This document shows, in pieces, positions 13,046 to 13,339 of a stretch of 13,339 bases of DNA. The stretch is from Faecalimonas sp. (GTDB lineage: Bacteria > Bacillota_A > Clostridia > Lachnospirales > Lachnospiraceae). The notes under the pieces are model-generated. The model worked only from the letters and a program-made list of their open reading frames with translations, did not search any database and was not told the origin of the DNA. The stretch is from assembly GCA_026169575.1 (NCBI GenBank), contig JAPFCT010000289.1:1-13339 (forward strand), read 5' to 3'. The position numbers and the translations under genes are program-made. Numbering within the stretch: position 1 is the stretch's first letter; every line of letters begins with the position of its first letter.

Positions 13046-13339
13046 TTGACTTTTTATCAAGAACTACAATTAAATCAAGTCGGTTCAAAAGCACTGATCC
13101 GAAATATCAAAGATCCAAAAGAAAAATGGAAACACATCTTCATCTATCTGTTTAAGATTTTACTGACAGTAGCATTCTGTGTTGTATTTGTCACAATCTA
13201 TACAAAAGTATTCGGAGAAGAAAACAGTATCGTAGGCGTCGTTGTTCTACTTGCCGTGATGGTCTTCCGCAATGCAGACCTCGGCATCAAGAACTCTCAC
13301 GGAGTTCTACTACTTGCTATCATTTACGGAATCCTTGCA
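13046..13339 (+). CDS. FUSC-like integral membrane protein, N-terminal part (cut by window edge)
   Basis: An open frame of 98 codons starts at TTG 13046 and runs off the right edge. The TTG has AGGAGG (13032-13037) 8 nt upstream and is the only start codon in frame after the upstream TAG. The protein begins MTFYQELQLNQVGSKALIRN with a basic amphipathic segment. A membrane helix follows (about residues 32-52, IFIYLFKILLTVAFCVVFVTI), then ENSIVGVVVLLAVMVFRNADLG and LLLAIIYGIL, suggesting a multi-helix bundle of the FUSC (fusaric acid resistance/aromatic efflux) type. The match is by general resemblance only. Overlap of its ribosome binding site with the marR stop implies coupled translation and regulation by MarR, as in many efflux operons. 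Confidence 0.6.
   Translation, partial: MTFYQELQLNQVGSKALIRNIKDPKEKWKHIFIYLFKILLTVAFCVVFVTIYTKVFGEENSIVGVVVLLAVMVFRNADLGIKNSHGVLLLAIIYGILA

Noticed and set aside
1..13339. CRISPR array, insertion sequence, prophage, tRNA or rRNA
   Set aside because: No regularly spaced repeats, transposase or integrase motifs, or recognisable RNA gene sequences were found on reading both strands by eye.

Overview
The window looks like the chromosome of an anaerobic, low-to-mid GC Gram-positive gut bacterium of the Lachnospiraceae type (Clostridium cluster XIVa). This rests on strong AGGAGG-type ribosome binding sites, short gaps, the style of the GPH symporter and SDR proteins, and a stand-alone AICAR formyltransferase next to an archaeal-type PurO. 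I cannot name the species. There are twelve genes (two cut by the window edges) and no RNA genes, insertion sequences, phage genes or CRISPR array.

Left region (1-4155): an AraC-type regulator (minus strand, cut at the left edge) is divergent from a tight plus-strand operon: a GPH-family sugar:cation symporter, a TIM-barrel amidohydrolase (PF04909 type) and a creatininase-family metallohydrolase. The divergent promoter carries two copies of TGCAAT-N6-TGCnAA exactly 21 bp apart, as expected of an AraC-family site. This is probably a substrate-inducible uptake-and-hydrolysis pathway of unknown substrate, and it is the most novel part of the window. A long compound hairpin and an AT-rich repeat separate it from the convergent glmM.

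Middle (4156-8455): glmM (phosphoglucosamine mutase, peptidoglycan and amino-sugar precursors) is divergent from an uncharacterised membrane protein with an N-terminal zinc ribbon and a Thr/Asp/Asn-rich exposed tail. A 21-bp tandem repeat runs across that gene's stop codon. A bidirectional hairpin follows, then a convergent CNNM/CBS/CorC-type ('hemolysin family') membrane protein. Its Shine-Dalgarno sequence is matched by a perfect 11-bp complement lying inside its own promoter.

Right-middle (8456-10606): a two-gene purine operon (purO, then stand-alone AICAR formyltransferase) catalyses the last two steps of de novo IMP synthesis and replaces the usual fused PurH.

Right (10607-13339): a BaiA-like short-chain dehydrogenase has an 8-8-8 palindrome over its -10 box. 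It is followed by an ArsP_2-type heavy-metal/manganese permease with a Cys/His-rich loop. The permease is divergent from a MarR regulator and a FUSC-like membrane protein (cut at the right edge). The divergent promoters share one TTGACAA as their -35 box, and a 17-bp palindrome lies at the MarR start site, suggesting autoregulation and mutually exclusive expression.
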